From Gymnopus androsaceus JB14 (Eukaryota; Basidiomycota; Agaricomycetes; Agaricales; Omphalotaceae): 64,000 bases of DNA. The DNA lies in NCBI GenBank assembly GCA_009733575.1, contig ML769433.1, forward strand, positions 131,589 to 195,588, read 5' to 3'. Below are positions 11,043 through 22,228 of the stretch, one piece after another. The translations under genes and the position numbers were made by a program. The notes beneath the pieces were generated by a model. That model saw only the letters and a list, made by a program, of their open reading frames with translations. It did no database searches and was not told the origin of the DNA. Numbering within the stretch: the stretch's first letter is position 1; the number at the start of each line of letters is the position of its first letter.

Positions 11043-12054
11043 ATGTTATCTCTTCTCGCTGCCAGATCAGCCGTTCGCCTTGCTGGCGGGCTTCTTGCAC
11101 GCCATTCAGCAGCACCTGTGCTCTCCCGCTCAGCGCTATCCTTGCGTACGTTTTTAACTACTGCCCAACTCCAATTTCCCGCGACCACGGCCAAGGCCAA
11201 GGCTACAACCACCAAACCCAAACCCAAAGCCAAAACTACGAAAGCGACCGCGAAGAAACCTGTAAAGAAACCTGTAAAGAATGTCGTGAAGGCGGTGAAA
11301 AAACCAGTCGAGAAAAAACCCAAAGCTCCCAAGTGTACGTTATCTTTCTCTTCTCGGTTGCTTTCTCTGACCTGTACTCTGCAGATGATAGAACGCTGAT
11401 GAAACCTCCGACGAGACAAGCAACTTCGGCTTACACTGTATTTATGAAACAGTATCTCATCGACGCGCACGCGAACAGCGTGGATAAAAAGGAATCTTTC
11501 AAGCAAGGGCCAAAGGAATGGGCCAAGTTGTCCGATGCTGAGAAGGAGGTCTGTTACTCTGATCGACTAGTATCTCATGTCTGACCGTACATACTGCAGA
11601 CCTACGCCGCGAACATCCCAGAAAAAAAGGCGGAATATGAGAAGAAATACGAGGAATGGTATCGTGCTCTTCCTCTGGGATACTTCCGCGAGATCAATCG
11701 TCGCCGAAAGGAGAAGGGCAAGTTTATGCTACGTACACCCAAAAGGATGAGATTGCCTCCTAGCACTGGTTATATCGAGTACATCTTTCTCCCAACACGC
11801 GAAGAAATATCCTTACCAGTCCTTTTAGATTCTTCAAAGACTACCGCGGGACCGCCCCCATGGCTGAAATGAGCTTGATAGCAGCTGCGAAGAGTGCTGG
11901 AGCGGCTTGGAGGGCTCTTCCAGAAGCGGAGAAGGAGGTAAATGATCAGCTTCATGGTCTCTGATATTTGGAAACTAAAATCCATCCTCAGAAATACAAT
12001 CAACGCGGTCGCGAGAAGCGCGAGGAGTGGAAGAAGAACAATAACCTCGCCTAA
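11043..12054 (+). CDS. two-HMG-box DNA-binding protein, probably mitochondrial (Abf2/TFAM-like)
   Basis: Five exons (11043-11334, 11385-11548, 11600-11778, 11829-11937, 11992-12054) give about 268 residues. The first 40 residues are Arg/Ser/Ala-rich without acids, a plausible mitochondrial targeting peptide. Next comes a Lys/Pro/Ala-rich stretch resembling histone H1 tails, then HMG box A (SAYTVFMKQYL ... WAKLSDAEKETYA) and HMG box B (YIEFFKDYRG ... AWRALPEAEKEKYNQ). This arrangement matches Abf2-type proteins that bend and package mitochondrial DNA; a nuclear HMGB-like role cannot be excluded from sequence alone. The gene diverges from MED8 with an 80-bp gap. Confidence 0.82.
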
Positions 12055-12435
12055 TTGAATGGCTTCAATGAAATTAGACCTCGTTCTAACGCTGCTGCCA
12101 TTCTTTTCGTTGTCCTGTCTCTAACACTCAAGTGATAACCGTTTCGATGGTTTACTCTACGTCTTGTGGTCGTTTCTTATAATCCCATACTTTTCTACAC
12201 TACATACGAGTTGAGTATACGGGGCCGCCCTATTGAATATTGTATGTTTATCATACCTCTGTGTTCAACAAATACAACTCACTTGGATATGTTGCTAGGC
12301 TTCGGGAGCCCATCGCAGTCCAGAACGTCAGTTGCATGTAACTAGAGCTTTTGAATGGATAAATGTAACTGTATAGCTCTACATAGGGTCGTGAAGCAAT
12401 CGTAAGTATCACATTACTCAAGTGTAAATTAATCA
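12055..12435. other. intergenic between converging genes; left edge of MFS tandem unit
   Basis: No gene is seen. From about 12170 the sequence resembles 15065 onward, so the tandem duplication unit begins just past the HMG-box gene. Confidence 0.5.
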
Positions 12436-14130
12436 TTAAACAGGATTACTTTTCTCCTTCAGCTCCCTTCTCTCCTGGTCCTTCTTATCTCTCCTTACCT
12501 TTTGCTTTTCCCTCCACGTCCTCCCTCGCAGCAACACCAACCACAAACACGGACTAAAGCATAACCAAACCGCACTAATAAAAACACCCATATACCCAAT
12601 CCCCATCGTATCAATCATCAACGGCGCGATTGCTGTCCCACCCGCGCTCAACACACAACGAAACAGATTATTCGCCGCCGTAGCAGAAGCTGGTGTATCC
12701 TGGTGCGTATCGACGATGAGGGTATTCAAACCCTGGAGTGCACCAGAGAAGAACAATCCCTGGAAGAACAACGCGACTTCGATCCCTGCTAGGCTGGCGT
12801 TGGTTTCCATCGCCCAGGCGTATCCGAGAACAGTCCCACAGCTAATGTATACCATCGGAATACAGATTTCAAGTCTTATCCGCTCGATAGGGAAAATATC
12901 GATTTGTTGTTGTTTTGATACGTCGAGAGGGAGACCCAAAAGTCGTGCGTGTCGACGAAAGTTCCAATCGAAGAGTTGGCCGGCTGTCCAACGTGAGATG
13001 AGGGATCCAAATCCCAAAGGCAGATAACAGAGTCCCACGATAGCAGAGGAGAAACCGAAGCGGGCTTCGAGCTGCTCGGAAAGTGTTGTCATTACCATAA
13101 AGTATCCTGCAAAGAGGAGAGCACCGAAGCCAAGGGTGATACCACCTTCGGGTTCGAGGAGGATACGGAGGGATGTTAGAGGATTTGGACGATGACGGGG
13201 AACCGATAGAGTTGATCTGTCTTCTTCTACTACACCACCGTTGAAAGGCTGGCCTCGCTTTACACGAAGCCATTGAACCAAATTAAGATTCCACTTTTGT
13301 GGCTGCACACTTCCATTCCCCACTACTGCTCTCGCAGTCTCGGGCAAAAACAGCGCTATAGCGATCAGTAAAACCCCACCGACAATGAGGAGGAACCAAA
13401 ATATCGATTGCCAGCCTAGGTATTGATTCAATACGCCTCCAACCACAGGGCCTAAAGCAGGGCCTAGGGATATGCCCAGACTCGTGTAGCCGATGTAACT
13501 TCCCCTTTCGGCTCGGGTGACCAGGTCAGCTACTACAGCACTCCCTAAAGCAATAGTCGCAGAGCTTCCGGCGGATTGAAGACATCGGAGAACTAGTAAA
13601 GCAGCATAGCTGTCTTGCAATGCCAATGCAAGGTTAGCAACCATGTAGATTGCGAAGGCAAGAAGGTATGCGGGTCGCCTACCACGCACCTGAGTATCGT
13701 AAATTCGTCAGCACATAATATAGATAAGGTCTTGATACTTGAGACGCACGTCAGAGAGTGTCCCTATGACGGATGGCGCAAGGCCTTGAAAGATTTGATA
13801 ACTGGTTATAGTCAGGTTAATGAGCGATGTACTGACACCAAGGTCGGAGGATAGGGTATTTAGGGCGGGGAAATATATGGATCCAGTGAATGGGGAGACG
13901 ATGCCGGCTATAGCAGCTATGAAGATGATACTCAGTCTTTCGGATTTGGGGAATACGGAGAAGCGGCTTTCAGAGTGCGGGGGTGTATTGCTCTCGATGG
14001 TTTTGGCGGCGGCTGCGATATCGTCTGCTGTTCGAGGGATCTCTTGAGTGGAATCCTCAGAGACGGAGAGGGCGGGAGTGGGATTAGGAGAAGATGCTGG
14101 CTCTGGCTCTGGCGAATTGGGTTTCTCCAT
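12436..14130 (-). CDS. MFS transporter, DHA1 drug:proton antiporter type (copy 1)
   Basis: Two exons (14130-13750 and 13689-12436) give about 544 residues. After a disordered Ser/Pro-rich N-terminus of about 80 residues there are about 12 hydrophobic segments. The first contains SPFTGSIYFPALN, and the loop 2-3 signature GTLSDVRGRRPAYL (motif A) spans the splice junction. VLRCLQSAGSSATIALGSAVVADLV and GPALGPVVGGVLNQYLGW are typical of the DHA1 group, which exports small toxic molecules or polyamines across the plasma membrane. The ATG at 14130 was chosen because the frame upstream of it has only a TTG. A close paralogue lies immediately upstream at 15317-16972. The substrate is unknown. Confidence 0.88.
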
Positions 14131-15316
14131 GGTATTCGATGAGGAACCTATGGAGGTCCCCAAACCTATTTTTAAAGCAAGCCTCCATCGTGGTGTTGTC
14201 AGAGTTGTGTCAGAGTTTCTGACAAAACTCCGGAAATATTTCAGCCGTTATGCGTTACAGCTTGAACAGTTTAGCCGTAAGGCAGCGTGACGAACCTAAA
14301 CTCAATTTATGGTGGCCAAATTAGGCCAATGTGATGCGTTACAAAGATCGAAATTGGTCCAGTACCCGTGACACGTTACTTTCCAGTAGTCCAAATTAGT
14401 CCAAAGCCGTCGGTAATGCCGGATTGGGCACTTCCGAAAAAATTGGAGCGAAGATTTCTCGAACAAGCGTCGCATGTTGGTTTCTGACAAAATAGTCCGT
14501 CAATAGTCCAGCGATACAGGATCATGTCGACGAACTCTATTTTACCCTCGCAGTCATCACCTCCTGCTTCACACCATTAATGAATACGCTATACATTGTA
14601 TTTGCCATCACTTCCAGACGCACTGGTGAGCTTAATTGAATGCGAAGTGACCATCGAACGATGCCTGTTTTGCTATTGACTCGGCACTGTCTGAGGCTGG
14701 AGCCTAGCTCGCGCGTCGCATACAATGGGCAGACCTCAAACTCCTCTTCGATTTGTCATACGTGGAATACCACTTTTTTCTGAGTCACTAACGTTTCTCT
14801 CTAATTTGAGCTCTTTCGATTTTTTCGAGCATGAACGGGTCTATACACGCCCTTACTCGACATATCATTAGTTTAAATGTTCGTATGTAGGGGAGCGAGA
14901 GGACAAGTCCGAGAAACCTGCCTTTTAAAGGATACGTAGGTATAGCTTTGACTTTGATCCTTTAAGAGAGGCAGGATCTGATCAAACCATGCAATCCCCA
15001 AATGCCCTTTCCGTCGCTGCTAGGGTGTATATAGAGCTTACTTTCGGAAGCTGGACGGTTCTGCCAGGTTCTTTTTATAATCCCCCTCACTTTTCTTACA
15101 CTACTTGAGTATACGGCGCGCCGCCTATTTGGATAAATATTGTATGTGTTTAGCTCACTTCGATATTTTAGCAGGTTCTTGACATTTCATCGCAATCCAG
15201 AATGTCAGTTGCATGTTCAGCGATGAGGGCGAGCGAGCTAGCTGGACTAGAGCTTTTTGAATAGCATAAATCCAATCGTAAGTATCATAATATTCTATTG
15301 AATCAGATGTAAGTCA
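14131..15316. other. intergenic spacer of the MFS tandem duplication
   Basis: The part to about 15025 is a diverged copy of 16980-17560, that is, the upstream region of the second MFS gene plus the end of the aminotransferase gene. The part from about 15065 copies 12170-12435. No intact gene is present. Confidence 0.65.
14982..15023 (-). pseudogene. relic of the aminotransferase 3' end
   Basis: The reverse strand reads LAATERAFGDCMV and a stop, against LAEAESAFRDWTV and stop at the end of the aminotransferase gene (17516-18866). The match ends here, which places the right breakpoint of the tandem duplication inside the aminotransferase terminal exon. Confidence 0.75.
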
Positions 15317-16972
15317 TCAAACAACATTATTCAAGTCCCCCCTCTCTTGGTCCTTCTGACCTCTCTTTGCCTGTTGTTTCTCCCTCCACTTCCTCCCTCG
15401 TAGCAACACCAGCCACAAAAACGGACTAAAGCATATCCACACCCCACTAATAAAAACACCCATATACCCAATCCCCATCCTATCAATCATGTACGACGCG
15501 ATTGCTGTCCCACCAGCACTCATGAAACAGCGAAACATATTATTCGCCGCCGTCGCAGAAGCTGGTGTATCCTGATGCGTATCCACAACGAGGGTATTTA
15601 AACCCTGTACTGCACTAGAAAAGAACAATCCCAGGAAGAACAACGCGACTTCGATCCCTGCTAGGCTGGCGTTGGTTTCCATCGCCCAGGTGTATCCAAG
15701 AACAGTCCCACAACTAATATATATCATTGGAATAGAGACTTCAAGTCTTATCCGCTCGATAGGGAAAAGCTTAATTTGTTGTTGTTTTGTTACGTCGAGG
15801 GTAATACCCAAAAGTCGTGCATGTCTACGAAAGTTCCAATCGAAGAGTTGGCCGGCTGTCCATCGTGAAATGAGGGATCCAAATCCTAAAGGTAGGTAAC
15901 AGAGTCCGACGATGGCAGAGGAGAAACCGAAGCGGGCTTCGAGCTGCTCGGAGAGTGTTGTCGCCACCATAAAGTATCCTGCAAATAGAAGAGAACCAAA
16001 GCCAAGGGTGATAGCACTTCCAGGTTCTAGTAGAATGCGGAGAGGGTTTGGACGATGAAGGGGAACCGATAGAGTTGATTTGTCTTCTTCCACACCACCG
16101 TTGAAAGGCTGGCTTCGTTTTATACGAAGCCATTGAACCAAACTGAGATCCCATTTTGGTGGTTGTACACTTCCATCCCCCACTACTCTTCTCCCCGTCT
16201 CGGGTAGAAACAGTGCTATAGCGATAAGTAAAACCCCACCGAAAATGAGGAGGAACCAAAATATCGATTGCCATCCTAGGTATTGATTCAATACACCTCC
16301 AACCACAGGGCCTAAAGCAGGGCCTAGGGATACGCTCAGACTCGTGTAACCAATGTAGCTTCCTCTTTCGGCACGGGTGACGAGGTCAGCTACTACAGCA
16401 CTCCCTAAAGCAATAGTCGCGGAGCTTCCGGCGGATTGAAGACATCGGAGGACTAGTAAAGCAGCATAGCTGTCTTGCAATGCCAATGCAAGATTGGCAA
16501 CCACGTAGATTGCGAAGGCAAGAAGGTACGCGGGTCGTCTACCATGTACCTATGTGAGGCGGTCAGGATATACTGCATAGTGATACTTGAGACGCACGTC
16601 AGAGACAGTCCCAATGACGGACGGCGCAAGGCCTTGAAAGATCTGATAACCGGTTATAGTCAGGTTAATGAGTGATGTGCTAACCCTGAGGTCGGAGGCT
16701 ATGGTATTCAGGGCGGGGAAGTATATAGATCCAGTGAATGGGGAGACGATACCAGCTATAGCAGCTAGGACGATAATACTCAATTTTTCAGATCTGGAGA
16801 AGACGGAGAAGCGCCTTTCAGAGTGCGATGAGATTGGATTTGGAGTATTGCCCTCGATATCGACTGCTGTTTCAGGGCTTTCTTGAATGGAAACCTCAGA
16901 GAGAGAAGACGCTGGTTCTGACTCTGGCTCTGGTGAATTGGGTCTTTCCATGGTATTCGATGAGGAACCCAT
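15317..16972 (-). CDS. MFS transporter, DHA1 type (copy 2, tandem paralogue)
   Basis: Two exons (16972-16598 and 16549-15317) give about 535 residues, very similar to copy 1 throughout the membrane domain. The N-terminal tail differs most, as does the cytoplasmic loop around VQWLRIKRSQPFNGG. Motif A reads GTVSDVHGRRPAYL, so the Arg of the usual D-x-R-G-R-R is His here. Starts at 16972 (MGSSSNTM) or 16951 (MERPNSP) are both possible; the second aligns with the chosen start of copy 1. The intron sits at the same place. No frameshift is seen, so both copies can be functional and may have diverged in substrate. Confidence 0.87.
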
Positions 16973-17515
16973 GTAGGATCCTAAACCTATTTTTAAAGCA
17001 AGCTTGGATAGCTTCCATCGTGGTGTTGTCAGAGTCGTGTCAGAGTTTCTCAAGGAGTCTATGGCGAACTTCGGCTTGAGAAACTTTGAAAGAGTACGAA
17101 TTATCATATATCAAAGCCGGCGGGAAGCCGGCACTTCTAGTGAAAAGGCGAAACCATTGGAACGAAATTTCTTGAAACAAGTAAGTCCCCAGTCCTATGT
17201 TAGTACGTCGACACAGAGTTTTTGAAAAAATAGCGGTACAGGATGTCGACGAATTCTGGCTTCCCGGTGCTTCCCACCAATACTGAATAGTGGAGCCTAA
17301 GTGAAAACGAAGTGACTCTTGAACAATGTCTGTTTTGCCATTGGCTCGGTACTGAAACTTTTGCGTCGCGTCGCATCAGTATGAAAGATGAGCAAATTTC
17401 GAACCTCTCTTCGATCTCATTCTTTTTTGAACATTCACTGGTCTGTACACGTCCCTACACTCGAGCGTAGATGAGGGAGAGGACAAGTCGAAGAAACATA
17501 CTTTTTTAAGTCTAA

Positions 17516-18866
17516 TCAAACCGTCCAATCCCGAAACGCACTTTCTGCCTCTGCTAACCTTTGGCACACTCCCACTACACTGTTGTCGTCAATATTGGCG
17601 ACAGAAAACCGGATATACCTGTCAGCGTCCGAGTCTTGTTCACCATCAACTTTCCTATTAGAATCTCCACCAAAGAATGCCACAGGCAACACCCGCACGC
17701 CTACTTCTTCCACAAGCCGCTGACATACCTCCTCTGAGGAACGCCCCGGGAAGGGGTGTTGGACAAAAGCGTAGTATGCACCTGAGTCATGAAAATAAAT
17801 GAATTATAACGTGAAACAATCGAATGAGATGTCCCGTACCTTGTGAAGCGATTTTCCATTTTGGTGCTTCAGTAGTTAGTGCAGATTTGAATAACGCATG
17901 CCGAAGGTGGATGGCTTGGGAGGTGAAAAGGATATCTTGATGGAGGAGGGAGAGTAAGGGAATGGATTCTCCAGAGGGATCTGGAGAGTTCGAAGGAACA
18001 AGGGAAGCCAGCGCAATCTGTGGTGGCCTAGGTGCACAAATCTGCAATGTGTCGAGGATCTTTCCGATTTGTGTTAGAAGCGTAGGAGACGCGGTAATAG
18101 CTCCCAAACGATGGGAGGGGATGCGGTAGGATTTGGAGAAAGAGTAAAGGGAAATGACATGTGACCTCCATGATGATGAATCTGAAGGAGTTTTATTGAA
18201 GAGGGAATGCGGCGCGCTCTCTGGAATAATGAAATCCCTGTAGGTTTCATCCAAAATCAATGCTATTCCCTTCTCTCTTGCGAGATTGGCGAATTCCTGC
18301 AATAGTTCAGGAGGATATACAGCTCCGGTAGGATTGTTTGGCGTCACTAGTGCAATGGCGCGTGTCTTTCCAGGATTTATGAGCTGGGCAGCAAGAGAAG
18401 GGGACGGAAGGAATCCATCGGAGGCGGAAGTGGAAAGAGGGACTGGCTGCATTCCGAGGAGGGTTAAAGTCATCTGATGATTGAAATACCAGGGAACGGG
18501 CAAAATAACCTCGTCCCCTGCGTCAGCAATAGCCATAATCGCTGCGACGAAAGCGAGATTGCAGCCGGATGTGATAGCAATGTCGGAAGAAGTAATGTCT
18601 ACGTTTTCATCGCCTTTGGTAAGACCGTAAATCGATCTCATCTCTTTTGCAAGAGCCTCTCGCAGCGCCGGTTCACCTTCCGCAGGACAATATCCCCATG
18701 CATTCCCAATCTGTGCCAAAGCCTGTTGCAGCATCGGATGTGGAGGTGTTCCTGGTACGCCCTGAGACATGTCTAGCAGCTGACGATGTGATTTAGTCGT
18801 CCATTTGTATGCTGCTGGAATTGGCGGTGATATTGTAGATAAAACAGATCTAGAGAATGGGAACAT
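17516..18866 (-). CDS. PLP-dependent class I/II aminotransferase
   Basis: Two exons (18866-17840 and 17781-17516) give about 430 residues, the usual length for fold-type I aminotransferases. Visible family signatures are SQGVPGTPPHP near the N-terminus, ITSGCNLAF for cofactor phosphate binding, VTPNNPTGAVYPPE, ILDETYRDF, and SLYSFSKSYRIPSHRLG, whose Lys should form the Schiff base. RYIRFSVANI near the C-terminus holds the substrate-carboxylate Arg. The N-terminus (MFPFSRSVLSTISPP) is basic and hydroxylated and could target mitochondria. The substrate is probably an aromatic or aspartate-like amino acid, but the sequence does not settle it. The 3' end was copied into the MFS spacer at 14982. 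Confidence 0.88.
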
Positions 18867-19368
18867 CGATAATTAGAAGGAGAAGGAAGATAAGCGCTCG
18901 ACTTGGCTCTTTAAGTTGGCGCTTATTTATTTGCGCCTTCTCTCCTCGATTTGCGTATCAGTCCGACGTTTTATACAATTCAAAGCGAACGAAGCCTCAA
19001 CCTCCCAATGAAAGCCTCTTTAGTGAATATGCACGCGAATATTCCGAAACTAGATTGAGCTGAGCCAACTTAGCCAAGATTAATCAATGTCGTGTTGGTT
19101 TTTCAGTTGGACGTCTGACCAACGCTGAAGTGAACATTGCTGCCGGTGAGACAGATGCAGTATTCTTAACATAGGATCTCAGGCTCTCCTTGGATTCTCT
19201 TTCCCAATGCCACTAAGCAAATGTGTCAGCTATACAAAGTCTTCGTCGGTGCTAAGGTGGAAATCAAAGCAAGAGGAAGTGGCTGACCAACGTCGACCAA
19301 CTTGTTCTACGCTGACAAAACCCATTTCGATTCGGATCAGTAACACTCTAACCCGCCAAATTTTGGAG
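18867..19368. other. intergenic, divergent promoter region
   Basis: This is the shared upstream region of the aminotransferase (reverse) and the glutathione-transferase relic (forward). No gene is seen. Confidence 0.5.
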
Positions 19369-19376
19369 TATAAAAG
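19369..19376 (+). promoter_or_regulatory. TATA box of the glutathione-transferase relic
   Basis: TATAAAAG lies 56 bp before the ATG at 19432, a normal distance for a TATA-driven fungal gene. It suggests the ancestor was an inducible gene. Confidence 0.55.
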
Positions 19377-19431
19377 CTAGCTAGCTTGGAGCAACTGCTT
19401 CATCACATTCGCTCCCAAGTCTCTACCCAAC

Positions 19432-20174
19432 ATGCTTACTTTGTACGACTTTGACTGGAAGCTTACCAAAGGAGTGAACTGGAACCCACATATGGCGAAA
19501 ACCAGGTGAAGCGCACCGTCTTCCTTGCTTTCACAAACAGTTTTAATCAAACTTGCACAATAGATACTGCCTCAACTACAAGGGTCTCGAGTTTAAAACC
19601 ATCTGGACTGAATATTGAAGGCATTGCTAGAGAGCTCGGCGTGAAGCCTACGGCCGCGAAGCTCAACGGTGATCCCGAGTACACGCTTCCTATCATTATC
19701 GATGACTCCAACGGCGTTGCACTATCAGAGTCTGTTGACATTGCCGAGTATCTCGACAAAACCTATCTTGACACCTCCCGCCTCCTCCCCGAAGGCAGTC
19801 ACGCACTTCAGGCTGCTTTCCGAGATGTGTTCTACCCCAAGGTCACTGCATGGTTTCCCTTCATCGTACCTACTGTTGCAGGGTTCGTTAACCCTGCCAC
19901 TGAAGTGTTCTTCCGGGACAAGTACGAGACAATGCTTGGAATGAAACTCGAGGACTTTTACCCCAAGGGCGAGGCGACGGAAGGAAGATGTTTGGGTTAT
20001 GGGTGATACCCCATCGTTCGCTGATTTCATCCTTGCGGCATTCATCTTTTCGTCCAAGACAATATTTGGACCTGATAGTACGGAGTACAAGGAGATCCTT
20101 GAAATGAACGATGGACGGTCGTCTAGCAAAGAATGGAGAAAAGTATGATCCAAACGTTAAGGTTCACACCAAGT
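19432..20174 (+). pseudogene. glutathione S-transferase family, broken
   Basis: The first exon starts MLTLYDFDWKLTKGVNWNPHM, joins through an intron at 19507-19563 to RYCLNYKGLEFKTIWTEY, and so gives the N-terminal thioredoxin fold seen in basidiomycete GSTs. After TEY the frame hits a stop: the expected next residues (IEGIARELGV) follow in another frame, consistent with a small deletion between repeated TAT triplets near 19610. The fold continues with YTLPIIIDDSNG and ALSESVDIAEYLDKTY, the latter matching the family's glutathione-binding SxxIxxYL region. A second break near 19985 removes about 20 residues before VWVMGDTPSFADF. Two independent lesions argue for a pseudogene rather than a sequencing error. 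Confidence 0.75.
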
Positions 20175-20734
20175 AGAGTTATCAGCTGAACCAGCTAAAT
20201 GCTACTTGGAACTTTCTTATCGGTACACCACACACCTCAATTTATCTAGAATATCTTCGAATAGCTTCGTATGATATCCAAAGATCGACATTGGTTCAAG
20301 ATCGGAGGAGCTCGACAAAAGTCTGCTGCCAACTATATGGTTCCTCCGTCCAAGGGCCAACCAATTGTTCAGCACACAAGAGTGAAGCTGACCTAAACTA
20401 CTGAGACGGTGTAGATGAGATCGGGCGATAGTAGGAGGGATGAACTGGATTGTAGTGGTTGGGGAGGTGTAAGTACGAGATGATGTGTTACTCGTATGGC
20501 TTTGCGCATTTCTAAAATTTGGCTCCAGTTGGTACATACACATCATATGCATCATATTCGAACGTTGACCATACATCCATTCTTCGAGATAATCTACAAA
20601 CAAAATTAACAACAGCGCATGACGAAGAAGTGCGAATAGAGTGAGGCGAAGGATACAAGCAATAATCTACAGACAAAACGAAATACTGAAACAGACAATG
20701 AGAGCGGTACCCAAGAGGTGAATAAATTATTCAC
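20175..20734. other. intergenic
   Basis: No gene is recognised; the reverse-strand open frame at 20217-20612 has low-complexity composition and no motif. A short weak similarity to about 26890-26975 (around gatcgacattggtt) is seen. Confidence 0.4.
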
Positions 20735-22228
20735 GGACGAATGCCAGGAGAGCAGTGAAGCGGCGCTCCCCGCCGCTACGTGAACGGATATTCATGCGGC
20801 ATGCAGCCTGTATCAGCGTCAGCGTCTGTACCTCATTCGACTAGTACTACTAATACTCACGATACCAGTAGTGTAAACTTCTCAAGTTGATTGTTTTAAC
20901 ATTTTTACCTAGTATTCTCGATCGATTAGATGAGCCTGGATGGCGTGCAGAAGCGGAAGGCCCTCTGGAACTGATCGCTTCTCCAAGCATACGTCGGTCA
21001 ACCAATCACCAATCGCGGTATGTCCAGTCTGTTTCTCGAACTCACAAGTTGAATTTTCTTCTCAAGAGTGGAACAGCAGCAAAACAGAGCCGGTGCAAAT
21101 GCCGGCTGAAATGCGAAGAAGAATCGGAAGAAGTGAGTTTTGATGATTTGAGGCGTCGCAGAGCTATGTTCATGTTTTTCTGCAGTCATTCAATTTATGA
21201 TTATCTCGTCATGAATTGTTGGACAGAATGATCTATGACTGGGAAACCGTCTTTAACATAGTCAATGTCCTTGGTTACGATAAGCTGCGAGTGTACTTGT
21301 ACACGGTGAACCTACAATTTCGCTAATTCTTCTTAACATCGAACATAGGCTGTATAGTAGCAGCCGTCAAACCCTGAACTCCAACTTGCAAATAACCTTG
21401 CTCTTCTTTCAAGCGCCTCGAAACCTCGGGATCAGCTTTCAGCTCGTCCACATCCCAATGTGCCCACACGAAACGACCGTGTAACCAAGCTGCTTCAGGG
21501 GACGCGGCCCAGACAGAGAAATCTGCGGGTAAAGCGACTGGAAGAGAATAGAATCAGTGTCCTAAAGTAGACTCCCACAGAGCAGACGCTTACATTCATC
21601 CCAACTAAAGGCATCCTTATCGAAATCTTTCGAAGCACCCTCCGAGTACAAGACCCCTGGATGGAACGAAATGATTTGAACATCCTCGACCGGACGGTCA
21701 TTCGCAATACGACCTAGCAACCCTGTAAACGCTGCTTTGGTCATGCTATATGTGCTGACTCTGGGTGCGGGTGTATGGATGGCTCCCGTCGAGACATTAA
21801 GGAGGAAAAGCTGAAGCCCCGCGGGACGGAGAGCCTGCTTGACTAAATTAGCCGACATGAGAAAGTTCCCTCCGACGTTGATGTCGAAAGCTTCCATGAG
21901 TTCCTTCTTGGCTATGGATATGGTGTCGAGTGCGATAGGTTTGACGTGGGCTGCATTGAGAACCAGGACATGTACGAGGATGCCTTGGGAGTGGAGGAAC
22001 TCCCAGAGTGAGGCAATTGAGGTATCGGAGGCGATATCGGCTTGGTGAGCCATGAATTCCGTTCCTCCACTCTGGAATTCATCTCGAAGTTTCCCAACAG
22101 CCTCGTCTAGAAACCCGGCCCTCCGACCTACGATGATGATTTTGGATGCGGAGGCCTTGGCGAAGGAACGAGCGATCTCGAACCCGATCCCACCACCGCC
22201 ACCGGTGATGAGGATGGTTTTACCGGCT

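Noticed and set aside
11033..11506. 157-codon reverse-strand frame opposite the HMG-box gene
   Set aside because: It is a shadow of the Lys/Ala-rich coding strand; its Phe/Thr/Gly-rich translation is the expected complement.
20940..21143. Small open frame preserved in both SDR duplication copies (partner 56233-56436)
   Set aside because: Preservation is explained by the recent duplication; there is no independent evidence of coding.
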